A stretch of 64,000 nucleotides of DNA from Gadus chalcogrammus (GCF_026213295.1 NC_079423.1:20184743-20248742); one strand, 5' to 3'. Positions 1 through 10,699 are shown, counted from the stretch's first letter. Translations and numbers: made by a program. Notes: a model not told the origin generated them from the letters alone.

Positions 1-127
1 ATAGGGGCCATGGGGCGGGGGTACCGCATGGGGAAAGACCTCAGGTACCCCCTCTTGTTCTTGGGCTTGGTGAGCCGCTGCTTGGAGACCAGCTGATTGA
101 TGCCTTCAGTGCTCTCGTCAGAGACCG
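1..127 (-). CDS. tdrd5: tdrd5 second coding exon (partial, runs off the window)
   Basis: On the minus strand an acceptor (..accatag) precedes an open frame that continues the previous exon exactly: the last G at 658 plus CG here makes the Ala codon. It reads A-VSDESTEGINQLVSKQR followed by a Lys/Arg/Pro-rich linker ending ..MRYPRPMAP at the window edge. The DEST-GI--LV-KQR motif is what I recall of TDRD5 just after its first LOTUS/OST-HTH domain. TDRD5 is a germ-granule protein needed for piRNA-guided retrotransposon silencing in spermatocytes (family knowledge). The exon is too short to stand out as an ORF and is called from splice phase plus similarity. The rest of the gene, including the Tudor domain, lies off the left edge. 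Confidence 0.85.
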
Positions 128-657
128 CTATGGTGGAGTAGGAGGATGTAAAGATAAAGGAGGAAGGGAGAGAGAGTAGAAAAGAGGCAAATTAGAGGAT
201 TAAAGAGGGAAGAATGGTTGTGAGGAGGAGAGAGGAAGAGGTTGAGGATAAATGGAGAGAATGTGATGCGAGAGAGGAAATGGAGAGTGAATAGCAAAAG
301 TGAAGAGAGGAGTGGAAGAAGAGCGAAAGAAGAGGAGGAGGTGAGAATAGGAGATGAAAGACAGTGAGTGGAGGAGTGGTGTGGAGAAGGACAAGAGAGG
401 ATATGATATAAAATGAGTGGAGAAAGGAGGATTAGAGAGGAGGTCAGAGGGCCCGAAGAGTAGTGAAAAGGAGATATGTCTAAATCAGTGTCACATCTTA
501 AAAGGTGAATATATATAAATACACTTGACACAGCGGGAAAATCTGTGTTCAGCTAATTGACAGCCTCTGGGTGTTTTAGTTACATGACAGACATTTTCAT
601 CTTTTAATAGCCAGTCTACCCCAAATGACACAGCATCAGTGACCACATTGGTCTTAC
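128..657 (-). other. tdrd5 intron, purine-rich
   Basis: Intron between the two coding exons. From about 130 to 480 the plus strand is almost entirely A and G (GAGGA/GAAGA-type low complexity), so the minus strand carries a long pyrimidine tract just upstream of the acceptor at 128-130. The donor (gtaagacc on minus) is at 651-657. Serine/leucine-rich ORFs read across the tract are compositional artefacts. Confidence 0.75.
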
Positions 658-892
658 CTTTTAGAACAAAGCTGCCGTCTTCCAAGTATATGAACGACAC
701 CACTTCAGGCATCTCTTTGGCCATATCCAGGATGCTCCGGAAGCCCAGCTCCTTCAGGGGCATACGCTGGCCCAGCATGCATACGTAGTCCTTCCTCAGC
801 TGCTCTGCACTCAGACCCAGCTTGGAAGAGAGTAGTAGAGAGCGGACATCCTTCTTCAGCTTGGCCAACGTCTGATCCTGGCTCATCATCAT
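658..892 (-). CDS. tdrd5: tdrd5 first coding exon: LOTUS/OST-HTH domain
   Basis: Starts at the first of three consecutive Met codons (MMMSQDQ, ATG at 892) two bases after a good acceptor (ttttcacaacag, exon start 894). It encodes 78 codons plus one base and ends at the donor AAAAG/gtaagacc. The protein has the LOTUS (OST-HTH) fold signature: basic helix KLKKDVRSLLLSSKLGLS, then QLRKDY, LGQRMPLKELGFRS, and MPEVVSF--LEDGSFVLKG. This closely follows the TDRD5 N-terminus rather than TDRD7 or MARF1 (recalled family alignment). LOTUS domains of this type bind RNA or Vasa-type helicases. Any of the three Mets could be used; the first is chosen because it is nearest the acceptor. Confidence 0.92.
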
Positions 893-894
893 GA

Positions 895-1431
895 CTGTTG
901 TGAAAATGAGGAGAAAAGACTCTTAAGATAGCGGAAAGAATACAAAAACAACATTAGTGTGGAGTGGACATTAAGTTGTTTTTAATGTGCACTTTAATGT
1001 GCAAGTCTCAAGAACTGCTCTTTCTGCGTTCTTTCCTAACTTTGCAGTATGTCGGTAACGTTACAAGCGTCGAGAAATGACCTGTAGGCCTACCATCCTG
1101 CATTTAGTTATCCTGTTGCAGCATTAACGTTACACCCTACCTTTACATTCTAGTGGCATCTACCCTCGTTCACATAAGACTAAATTTGCCTTGTTATATT
1201 GAATACCAATGTTGCAGAATTACACGATAACTTTACATTGTAGTGGTATCTGCACTCATTCACGTGATATGAACATCACCGTGTTGTCTTTAAAACATGT
1301 TGCAGCATCAGACCATGTTTTATTACCATCACCAGATTGGTTAGCATTAGCTTCCTTCCACCTATTCCCGCTAAAGTCCGTAGTTTTTTTAAGTTGTTTC
1401 TAATGACTGCCTGAAGTAGTGCGGTACTTAC
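895..1431 (-). other. tdrd5 first intron with a ~97-bp tandem duplication
   Basis: Intron between the predicted 5' non-coding exon and the first coding exon. It holds a diverged tandem duplication: about 1113-1180 (tgttgcagcattaacgttac.. to ..cgttcacataag) repeated at about 1210-1275 (tgttgcagaattacacgata.. to ..cattcacgtgat). Only the second copy carries a TCACGTGA box. Short unrelated aacgttac repeats occur near 1056 and 1126. No coding potential. Confidence 0.55.
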
Positions 1432-1500
1432 CGACTTACTGCAGAGCAGCTGACCTACAGGGGAAATTTGATTGAGAATTCAAAGCATTTTCTTATTTGC
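1432..1500 (-). other. tdrd5: predicted 5' non-coding exon of tdrd5
   Basis: On the minus strand a strong donor, AAGTCG/gtaagtacc, occurs at 1431/1432. It is the only consensus donor I see upstream of the coding exon at a sensible distance. The 5' limit is not visible; about 1500 is a placeholder. The gene needs an upstream exon because the coding exon begins with a splice acceptor two bases before the ATG. Confidence 0.45.
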
Positions 1501-1527
1501 TTATTTCAATGCATCGATTAACGTTAG

Positions 1528-2139
1528 ATCGGTTATTGAAGTGCGTGGAGTCACGTGAGGAGTGGACTGGGTTGATGAGCGTAGGGAGAGCCCCGGCATC
1601 AAGTGTTCGATTGAAACACTTTTCAGTTAAACGTCTTTTTCAAAGATGACATTACATATACAAATAATTTCAACATGTGATCAACAACTCACATGTGTGT
1701 TCTCTTAGTTACAAGTGTAATTTAATACATATGTTGGATGATCGAGCTGTTTTTTAACTTTGAACGTAAGTTAACATCTGTTTCAAACGCCCCGCCTAGT
1801 CGGAACGTTTGAAACACACATGCGGGACGAATGAAACAGCATATTCTAAAAAGAAACTATTGACCTTACTCTTGTTTTTACGCAACATACCGGACAACAT
1901 AGTAGTGTACTCGTCATTACTAAAATTTCACATAATGCCGCATGATATAAATAGGTTAAAATATATTTTTGGCCCGTGCGTAATTGTGCGTAATTATCCA
2001 CATACACATTTCGATTAAAACTCACCTTTCTTATTTTGGACGACTAAATTGCATTAAATTTACTAATGTACTAATTCATCATCTGTTGTATAGTCATATC
2101 GGTTATTGAAGTGCTCGGAGTCACGTGAGGAGTGGACTC
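1528..2139. repeat. direct repeat of ~42 bp, copies at 1528-1569 and 2098-2139
   Basis: Both copies read atcggttattgaagtg.., then ..ggagtcacgtgaggagtggact, with two differences in between, 570 bp apart. The second copy runs on into an inverted repeat (gtgaggagt ... actcctcac, 2125-2153). The intervening DNA (1570-2097) shows no gene or recognisable element. This may be the mark of an old insertion or a local duplication of a regulatory block. Confidence 0.7.
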
Positions 2140-2440
2140 ACGTGACTCCTCACGGCATGAAACAAAAAACACAACTATTTATTACAAAAAAACTACCGCA
2201 GGAAGGATTTTACTTAGCGCTCTCGAAAACAGGTTCGGGGGATAACATTTGAACGGTGGGACGTCATTACACGAAATTTCGCTGGGTTGGTCAGTCTTGC
2301 GTGCTGAACGTAGTGACGAAATTTGACGTGAAAGCCTTGCGTGGTTTTCGAGGGAATCGACCCGGCTCTCCCCCTACAGTTTTGTATATTTAAGCAATAG
2401 ATCACGCCAGGCTGTGGTATGTGCTCATTATACCACTGTT

Positions 2441-3433
2441 CAGTGGCGTGCACAGACATTTTGGGGGGCAGGTGCTCAGGGAAAAATAAGGGCACATTAA
2501 AGTGTCATTTCGAAGTGAAGAGTGATCATTACCACTTTTCTAAAGCAGCATCCTCCTCACTGCCATGTCTTGATGTTGATGACCTCACTATGATTGATCT
2601 TGATATATTTTTCTATAGCAAGCAGGAGAAGGTCAGAGAGCCGTTCTTCTCCACACAGACTTCCTAGTTTAGTTTTGATAATTTTCAGCTTTGAAAATTA
2701 TCTCTCCACAGAAGCAGTTGTCACTGGCAATGTTTCATCGATTTTTATCATCTTCACAAAGGCAGGAAAGATGAGCCGGCCACTGTTTTCCCTCAGTATG
2801 GCAAAGATTTCTTTGAGGTCTTTTGCAGGAAAGCTGGAGTGGAACACCTTTAGTTCTGTCTTCAGCTGGTCCTCGTCTTCTCCATAGAAATCAGGATGTG
2901 GACGGCTTCCTTGGCTTCTGCGTTTGGCGTGCTTACCCAGTTGGCATGTACCATGAAGGGGTGGAAGGACTGAATGATTCTAGCAGTGGGACTTCAGCTC
3001 CTCAGTCACAGTATCCAGAAAGGAGGCTTAGGGGGCAAACAATACACTCTAGACTCAATTAATTTATGTGTTACATCGCCGGTTGGGCAGGGCAGGGGAG
3101 TAGGTGTGTGTGGGCAGCAGCTGTGAACTACAGCTACAACGCGCCTCCGTTTGTGTCCGCTCTGCGCGTTCATGTTGACAAAGGAAGAGAGTTGTGTGCG
3201 AGGAGGAGGGGGGGGGGGGGGGGCATATATATTGGGCCATTATTATCACACGTTTTTAATTGTCGAGCCTTTATAGATGATAATGTCGGCATGGGCCACA
3301 TACACTGTTTAAAAGAAAAAAAAAAAAAAAGAATTCAGATTATTTTATTTTTTTCAAAAGGGCACTTGATTGGGTCAGGGGGCAAAGGGCAGGTGCTATA
3401 GCACCACCTTGGGTCTACCTGTGCACGCCACTG
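2441..3433. mobile_element. hAT DNA transposon, 993 bp, 8-bp TSD ccactgtt
   Basis: Ends are CAGTGGCGTGCACAG at 2441 and the complementary ..CTGTGCACGCCACTG at 3433. Flanks 2433-2440 and 3434-3441 are both ccactgtt, the 8-bp duplication typical of hAT. It carries a remnant of the transposase C-terminus on the minus strand (2596-2885). It is internally reduced and not functional. Confidence 0.9.
2596..2885 (-). pseudogene. hAT transposase C-terminal (dimerisation) domain remnant
   Basis: Read on the minus strand: EDQLKTELKVFHSSF, then LKEIFAILRENSGRLIF, LPVTTASVER-stop-FSKLKIIKTKL and LLLAIEKYI. The LPVTTASVERSFSKLKIIKTKLRS block is the diagnostic hAT_C motif of fish zinc-finger-MYM/TTF-type hAT proteins (family knowledge). 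A TAA replaces the codon after VER, and the zinc finger and DDE core are absent, so this is a relic lying inside the hAT of 2441-3433. Confidence 0.8.
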
Positions 3434-3540
3434 CCACTGTTAAGGGGCGTTGTCCGGCCCCGACGCGCAGCGGAGGGCCGGCGACCCCCTTCACAGTGGT
3501 ATAATGAGCACATGCCACTGACTGAAGTGATCTATTGCTT

Positions 3541-4002
3541 TGATACAACGGTTACTGTTATGGCGAAACGAAAGTCATAGACACACTACATTTAAAAAGA
3601 AACCAAGAAAGTCAAAATAGCCGTTTTATAAAAGAATACAAAAAAGTAGTCCCTCCTGGCTGCCGCTATGCGTCGACGGTCGCTATGCAACACACTTTAG
3701 CGTCCCTCCGAGAGAAGGCTCCGATAGAGCGGTTCGCCGGCAATTTATCCTATGGAGCAGTTCACTCGCCGTGTGCCTAAGCTTTCGTTAGTCTCTCCAT
3801 CGCCGTGCTCACTCCCGGAGTAACAACATTTATACCCTCTCCATCATCCAACATATGTTTTACTTTGTAACTGTTTCTACTTCCAGGCGCGGAGTGATAT
3901 GCAAACGTTCACAAAATGATTGGGCGTCATAGCAGTTATGTATACACTCATTATTAGTTCAGTTAGGAACCAATCAGATCGCTGGATTTAGGTCCCCCGT
4001 TG

Positions 4003-4049
<47 letters not shown>

Positions 4050-4227
4050 TCGTCATTTATCATAGTTCAGATATGACTCAGTTCTGCAAAGTCGATGTAG
4101 AACGAAGCACAAAAAAGTCAACCATAAGGAGACACACACGCACACACACACACTTCTTTCCCAGTAAGTGTGTCAGTGAATGACGTGACGAGGATGGAGG
4201 CCACCCCGGTTGAATCTGTAGTTTTAA
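3541..4227. other. intergenic, no gene; (TA)n at 4007-4047
   Basis: I see no ORF with recognisable content. A pure (TA)n run lies at 4007-4047 and a short (AC)n at about 4133-4152. Confidence 0.6.
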
Positions 4228-4231
4228 TTAA

Positions 4232-5756
4232 AGGTCCCATGACATGCTATTTTATGTATTCTTTAATATAGGTATTAGCTGGCAACTAACACAGTATTGA
4301 AAGACGTTCCCGAAATTCAGCCGTGGTGCAAAGTTACAGCCACTCCGAGCCAGTCGCACATTGAGCTTCCCCCAAATGCGCTGTTTTGGCGCCTGTAGCT
4401 ATAATGCAAATGAGGAGGAGCGAGGCGGGTCAAGGAGGAGGGTGGGGGTGTGGCCCTGAGCAGCTTGCAGCCACGGTACCATGCGCTCTGTTTACAGTGG
4501 ATGTATCGCAATGGCGAGGCGCACACAGCCTTTAGCCGTGTTCTGTAAATATTCTAGAACACACGGGAGTCCTGGAGCTATATATCTAAACATTATCATA
4601 TAGCCTACATAGATATCTATATCATATCATATTTATTATCACGGCCAAAAGCTGTGGGAGCCGATATTATGAATCTCAAATGATCGCGTTGGGTTCTCCG
4701 ACGTTCTTGGTTCTTCCACGTTCACATCAATGTGAAGTAGACTGAACCGCGACAAGGAGGAGAAAGGGATTGTTGCCGGGCAGCGCTTAGGCACCAATGC
4801 CTCCGGCGGTGGTCCCTCAGCGGGGCTCAAGCGGGAGACATTCGCCGCCAACAATCCCTTTCTCCTCCATGTCATGGTTCATGTTCTTGAGGGAGTCAAA
4901 GCCAAAGTTCCTTCCCCCCAATTCATTCTCAACCTTGGCTAAGATAATCCCCATACGAGTCTCGTTGTAGAAATACCAGAGACGAGAGTCCGACGTGTTA
5001 TGCGCCATAACACCAAAAGCAGAACGGTTATCCAAATAACAAGGAAGTGTACAACACTTGCGTTACAGTCCTGGAGCTCTATATCTAAATAATTTCATGT
5101 AATACATAGATATCTATATCATATAATACATATGATCACGGCCAAAAGCTGTGTGCGCCTCCAGACGATATTATGAATCACAAACGACTTTGTCGGGTTC
5201 TGCGACGTCTCTGGTTCTTCCACTTTCACATCAATCTGAAGTAGACTGAACCACGCGCTGCCTGCTGCCCGCTGCCCGCTGCCGGGCGATGGTGCCTCGT
5301 GGGAACCGGCGGCATGCCGCAGTTCATGTACTTCAGTGAGTGAAAGCCAAAGTTCCTTTCCCCCAATTCCTTCTCAACCATGGCTCAGATAACCCCCACT
5401 ACAGTCTCGTTGTGGAAATACAAGAGACGTCAAAGAACCGACAAGAAACACTTGCGTTACAGTGTGTGTATTCACACAAACACATTTGGCGCTCGCACGG
5501 TCGTGTCTCATTGACGGGCCAACGTCTCTGGGCGGGCCAGGCAGAGTAAGGGGAGGAGCTTAGATGCTTTATGACAACATAAATAAAGACATTCCAAATC
5601 GGCGCGCTTGAGCCTCCGTTTTTTCAAAGGCGAGCAGAACAGCTAGTGCCCGTTTTACACCAAACGCAAGTTTTAGCCACTGGGGGACCATAGGCAGGCT
5701 AGGGGAACTCATATTTATGTTAGAAAATAAAGTGAGATTTTCATGTCATGGGACCT
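4232..5756. mobile_element. TTAA-target DNA element (piggyBac-like, non-autonomous), copy 1
   Basis: Perfect 15-bp TIRs aggtcccatgacatg (4232) and catgtcatgggacct (ending 5756) are flanked by TTAA on both sides (4228-4231, 5757-5760). TTAA duplication is characteristic of piggyBac. It has no transposase ORF. Inside is a module repeated twice (cacggccaaaagctgtg at about 4640 and 5136) and an inverted pair around ..ggagaaagggattgttg / caacaatccctttctcc... Related copies are at 42491-43776 and 45461-46239. Confidence 0.85.
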
Positions 5757-6087
5757 TTAAAACTAATTTGGGAGTGCCAAGCTTTCTTTTGAAAAAAAAA
5801 CTACAAAAAACTCACATCAGCTATGTGATGGGACGAGAAGACCTGAATTCGCACATTCCTGTCCAAGCAACAGAGTAACTCCCTTAGGAAGAATGCCCTA
5901 TAGGTGTCCTTATTCTGTCCCTCTGCAATTTGGTCATATTGCTGCTATCATTCTGTGTAGAATTTGTTTAGAGAAAGCCAGCCAACTCGTCTCCCACAGA
6001 CATCTAGAAGTAATACTGTGAGGACCTAGTATCGAGTCGACGTAAAAGTGAACATTTGAGAGGGGAAAGAGAGAGGAGTATACTGAC

Positions 6088-6091
<4 letters not shown>

Positions 6092-6159
<68 letters not shown>
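6092..6159. repeat. (GA)n microsatellite
   Basis: About 34 uninterrupted GA units. Predicted RE/SL-repeat peptides on either strand are artefacts. Confidence 0.97.
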
Positions 6160-6160
<1 letters not shown>

Positions 6161-6400
6161 CACACAGGAGAGATCAAGGAGAGCAGTTTTCTCCCCCTCA
6201 AGCCTTCTTCAACCACCTCCTCAAACCACCACCACAAACTCCTTCACCGATGCTCCTCACCGCAGAGCTGGTTCCGGCTGGGGGGGAGGAGAGAAGGAAC
6301 TCCACTCGTCCGTCCAGGGGAGAACAAACCAAGTCCCCCCCAGCCAGCTCCAAGGCATGCCACCCCCCAACCTCCAGCACCAGAGCCAGGTCACATGAGG

Positions 6401-6500
6401 NNNNNNNNNNNNNNNNNNNNNNNNNNNNNNNNNNNNNNNNNNNNNNNNNNNNNNNNNNNNNNNNNNNNNNNNNNNNNNNNNNNNNNNNNNNNNNNNNNNN
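6401..6500. other. assembly gap, 100 N
   Basis: One hundred N, a conventional placeholder of unknown true length, lying in GC-rich unique sequence just past the GA repeat. Confidence 1.
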
Positions 6501-7505
6501 AACAAAGCAAGGTTTTAAAGAGCATTGAGCCTCATTTTTTCCCTTTGTTTTTGGATTACTTTGGATTACTTTATTTTAACGTTCTATTGGAGAATTCTGT
6601 GATACTTTTTTCTATGCCACGGGACTCTGTTGTTATTCGGTTGAGAACTCCGTTTTTTTATTAGGAGGATTCTGTGTTATTTTGACTCTATGCCACGGGA
6701 CTTTGTGTTATTATTCGTTTGAGGACTCGGACGTTTATTTTTATGAGGAGGAGATCGTTTGGTAGAACAGAACCGAAGAAAAAACAAGATGGCGAGCTAC
6801 CCATAGAAGACGTCAATCGCGAGCTGTAGCACTCATGCTGCAGGACCACGCTCCTGTTCTTGGATAACTGAGGAGTGTGGTAAGACAAATTAACTTTCCA
6901 AAAGTGTCTGCAACATGCAGTGGAGCTTCAACTGAAGTGAAGGATTTGACAAAAGGACTGATTAGATATTATGTTCAAAATAAAGTGAAGTGTATTGATC
7001 CCAGATAATGCTAGTTTTCTTTTCTTTTCTTTTTTTTTTTCTACTTGATGCACTAAGTTGTATTTTATTGTATTTGCATTTCTTTTGTTTATTGGGTATT
7101 TGGTGTTTAAAATAAATAGAAAATAGTACTAAAATCTCAAAATTGCACCACTTAGATACAATTAGGCTATAGTTAAATTGAGTCAACTAAAAAGCGAATA
7201 ATAATTCAAATAGCAACTTAAAGGTGCAACGTTAGAAATATTTTTATTGACCTAAATAGGTGTAAATCAACCCAAAGTGAACCAAAAGAGGGGAAATACT
7301 TTTCTTTTTTTACATATTTGATTTATTCTATTTTTCATGGTTTATATTTCGAATGATGTATGGATTCACCATTTTTTTGCTACATAAATGAACCACAGTT
7401 CAAACTTACCTCTCAGTCTTGGTGTGTCGTTATTAACTTAGTCACACACTGCTCCTTAGAACCTAGAATCTAGCCCTAGCACATGTAATGATCAGTGAGG
7501 TGCTA

Positions 7506-7580
7506 CACTAACACAATTGAAAGAACAGCACATAACAAAATACTGTAGGTGAATTATGTTACACTCACTACAACCCATTA
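7506..7580. repeat. solo fragment of the hAT family found at 17629 and 33406
   Basis: The stretch acaattgaaagaacagcaca..caaaatactgtaggtg..gttacactcactaca matches 18218-18290 and 33995-34060 inside the two hAT copies. No TIRs or TSD are seen here, so it is a fragment or a shared older sequence. Confidence 0.6.
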
Positions 7581-7837
7581 AATACGGTATGATTTCTAGA
7601 TGTCATGGCAACGTCCGCTCGCGACACTGGACTTGCGATCGAGGCATCGACGCGGACGTTCATTCACATAGCCAAAAACAAGAGAATAGATGGCTAGATA
7701 AAATAAACATCAAGACATACAATTCTAAAAAGAACAGATGAAGCAGCTACCCTTTTTTCCTTCGCGGTTTGCCTATAGAGCAGCGCACCTGCATTTAATA
7801 TATCCGTGTATTGTCACAATTTCTCAGTATCAAAGGT

Positions 7838-7951
7838 GAAAGTAGAAACGGGTGGCCAAAAGCTGTCATATTGTTAGTTATCACAGACAATTTTAAGTAG
7901 AAACGGGTGGCCAAAAGCTGTCATTTGTTAGTTATCACAGACAATTTTCAA
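7838..7951. repeat. tandem duplication, ~57-bp unit x2
   Basis: The unit agtagaaacgggtggccaaa..agctgtcat..gttagttatcacagacaatttt occurs twice head to tail with a 2-3 base indel. Confidence 0.9.
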
Positions 7952-8702
7952 CAATGAATGATCTGTACGGAGCTCCATAAGGGACATTAGGGAGAACGCT
8001 CCCGGACAGAACCTTTGTTTGGAAGTCATGCTTAGTGACACGACAAATAGCCTACTTCCAATTGAAATACAAAATTTAGAAAATAGGCCTACGTGTCCCT
8101 GATCACGTTTCAATAGATTAAATAACGTGACAGTGTCACGTATTTTGGTGAGACCAGGTTCGAGCGTGTGCATGGGTTGAATTGCGTGTGTCTCACGCCG
8201 AATGCATGAGACATGAGAGCCCTGTACTTACGTGACACAAACCAGCACCGCAAACGTTCTCTCCCGCTTGAGATGACGTCTTTCTTTATAGGTTCATGGG
8301 TCTGATTCGCCGATTTCCCATGCTGATATCCCCGGAGATTCTCGGGCATCTTCGACAATTTGGCTATAGATTGTTTTGGCATAAACATAACTAGGGTGCA
8401 CTGTACTATCTGCGCACACCCTTTCTGAAGCCTCTCTCTCGCTCTCTCTCTCTGTCCCTCCCTCTCTCTCTTTCTCTCTCTCTCGTACCGTTTTGTGGAG
8501 CACGTTAATTGTCTTAGAACACTCCCATTCAGAATGCATTGGTTTACATTTCGTTCTGTGTAGCACGCAAAAAGTCGGACTATCGTGCTCTGGAACACGC
8601 TTCAATAGAGTAACGTTCGTGCGCAGGTGCACGCAATCGCGTGATTCCGGGTTGAGTCAACGCCATGTTCCTGGGTCGCTGGGTGGAAACTCATTGACAT
8701 TG

Positions 8703-8703
<1 letters not shown>

Positions 8704-8784
<81 letters not shown>
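8704..8784. repeat. (GT)n microsatellite
   Basis: Forty GT units. The flanking 7952-9440 region holds no recognisable gene; a CT-rich patch lies at 8430-8485. Confidence 0.97.
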
Positions 8785-8785
<1 letters not shown>

Positions 8786-9447
8786 GAGGTTCTGAGTTCG
8801 GTTAACTGTTGAGTGTTCTGAATAAAGTGTTAAAACGTTTACAATGTATTGATTTTTTTATGACTTTACTTATTCACTTTGGTTACACACAGAGCTAAGT
8901 TAAAACACAGACTTGAGTTTGTCGTATTTAAAAATGGGCAAATAAGGTGGTCCAGCAGCACAAGGTAAGACAACATTATAGACAATTAGAGCCAGATATT
9001 AAATGAATGATGGTTCAGAGTAAGAATTTAGGAATGCAAAAGTGCTAATAACATATAATAAATTATGTTGGAGTGCAGTCGAACCTTATGATATTAAGAC
9101 AACAGAATGTAACATAACTAGACCTAATATAAATATGTCAGAAAAGGTGAAGCTATAAAGGAATTGTTCTAACTATTCCTGTCCACTCATACATAGTTGC
9201 TGTATTTAAAATAATTATTAGCATCAATCTCTGATGCCCTTCAGCTTTACAATACGACTATCAGTTTGTGTCCTATCAAATATTAAATTGAGATGATTGC
9301 AGTATAACACAGAGGGAATTCTGAATAAGGTGTGTGTATTTACAGAAAGAGAAGAGCCATAAGCTCCAGCTTAAAGTCAAAAGCCAGTGTCAAGTCTTCT
9401 GTCCAAAACCGGAAGCGTTTATCCGATTTTATAACGTAATTCATTAC

Positions 9448-9511
9448 GTTCATTTATGTAAACACATTACTTAACTCCCGTTCATTTATGTAAACACATT
9501 ACGTAACGCCC
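9448..9511. repeat. tandem duplication, 32-bp unit x2
   Basis: gttcatttatgtaaacacat.. at 9448 and again at 9480, with two mismatches. A second short tandem (gcgtgtgggtggatgtctg) follows at about 9595-9640. Confidence 0.9.
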
Positions 9512-9681
9512 GATCTTTATTTTATTTTCAGATTTTAATTTTTTATTTTCAGATGTCCGGATTGCTGGTGGATCTTTCTGTCTGCAGCGGAAGTGCGTGT
9601 GGGTGGATGTCTGGAGCGTGTGGGTGGATGTCTGCAGCCAGACTCTCTTGAGAATGGTGGACTAAGTACCCAAATCATTAA

Positions 9682-10167
9682 AGGGGACCTATTATGCTTT
9701 TCGACTTTTATGACCTATAAACGTTGTTATAATGATTGATAGTCATGTTTAACCATACACAAAAAACGGGATTTTCGGGAAACTACCTCTCATCTGGGCG
9801 CTTTCAGCATTCTCTGTCAACGCTCGGTTTCGTCCTACTCCGCCCCATCGCCCCCCTCCTGCCAACCCAACTCCGTTGTGATTGGCAACCTTCCTTGAAG
9901 CGCGCGTGCGCGCAAATTTGACCAGGCATATGGGGGCGTGGCAGGAGTGCATCTACGTAGATGATTTCCCGAAATTGTGAACAAGTGAATCGCAAACGTT
10001 GTCCCGAGTGTTTAGCGCTCTGCACAGCCACCCCAGACTGTCAGCAGGGAATACGTCGAAATGCATGTACGTCATTATTTGACACTTAAGTATGGTTAAA
10101 CATGACTATCAATCATTATAACAACATTTATAGGTCATGAAAGTCGAAAAAGCATAATAGGTCCCCT
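9682..10167. mobile_element. TTAA MITE, 486 bp, ~80-bp TIRs
   Basis: Termini aggggacctattatgctttt.. and ..aaaagcataataggtcccct are flanked by TTAA (9678-9681, 10168-10171). The inverted repeats extend about 80 bp (to ..atgattgatagtcatgtttaaccata) with few mismatches. Non-coding. Confidence 0.9.
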
Positions 10168-10241
10168 TTAACCATGGGAAATAGACGAAATCAAGTCACA
10201 TATAATCACACCATGTAGGTAGAAACCAGATTACTTGTAAT

Positions 10242-10699
10242 TAGAGCTGTCAGTTAAACGCGTTATTAACGGCGTTAACGCAAACCAATTTTAACGGCGT
10301 TAAAACAATTATCGCGCGATTAACGCAATTGTTTTATTTAAAAAAAAAAAAAAGAATTTTTTGGCTCAAAACATAGAAGCAGTAGCCTGACTGCTATGTT
10401 CAAATGACATTTGTTCAAAGCAGTCGTTTAATTGCACTATAGGCTCTTTTTTTGTATCGTCCTGTTTTGATCAGTATATGCCAATGTTGTTATCAATAAA
10501 AAATCATTTGCACAAGGCAAGCCGATGCACTTCACCATGCTGATAAGATAATTAAAATGAGAAGAATTCTGGGACAAAAAAATCAAGGGATATTTGGCAT
10601 AGAAAAATAATTTGCGATTAAACGCGATTAATCGTGAGTTAACTATGACATTAATGCGATTAATCACGAAATAAATATTTTAATCGCTTGACAGCTCTA
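10242..10699. mobile_element. non-autonomous hAT, 458 bp, TSD cttgtaat
   Basis: Starts tagagctgtcagttaaacgc and ends ..cgcttgacagctcta; both flanks are cttgtaat (10234-10241, 10700-10707). The inside is rich in gcgttaacg/gcgattaatcg motifs. The same family, inverted, forms the element at 33010-35434. Confidence 0.9.

Larger units (their letters stand above)
1260..2145. promoter_or_regulatory. cluster of four exact TCACGTGA E-boxes around the tdrd5 5' end
   Basis: The palindromic 8-mer TCACGTGA occurs at 1260-1267, 1551-1558, 2121-2128 and 2138-2145. The CACGTG core is bound by MAX, MGA, USF and MiT/TFE bHLH-ZIP factors. MAX-MGA as part of PRC1.6 silences germline genes in somatic cells through such boxes (established in mammals). 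tdrd5 is a germline gene, so the location is suggestive; function here is inferred. Confidence 0.5.
2392..3540. mobile_element. foldback (hairpin) repeat, ~148 bp before interruption
   Basis: Left arm aagcaatagatcacgccagg.. at 2392 and right arm ..gtgatctattgctt ending at 3540 are inverted over about 67 bp (through ..gctcattataccactgtt-aaggggcg..ccggccc), with a loop near cgacgcgcagcgg. A hAT at 2441-3433 splits the left arm. Single left arms of the same repeat also occur at 18372 and 34146 inside two copies of another hAT family. Confidence 0.7.
5761..7500. other. intergenic with microsatellite, assembly gap and short tandem duplication
   Basis: No gene seen. It contains the (GA)n of 6092-6159, the gap of 6401-6500, and a degenerate ~75-bp tandem duplication whose units contain ctatgccacgggactctgtt (6613) and ctatgccacgggactttgtg (6688). 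A Kozak-like aagatggcg at about 6786 leads only to a stop after six codons. The 6980-7480 stretch is AT-rich. Confidence 0.5.

Noticed and set aside
118..531. 137-codon Ser/Leu-rich ORF on minus
   Set aside because: It is the complement of a purine-rich intron tract between two proven tdrd5 exons; composition only.
6740..6890. Possible short gene starting at the Kozak-like aagATGGCG near 6786
   Set aside because: Stop codon after six codons and no splice donor that would rescue it.
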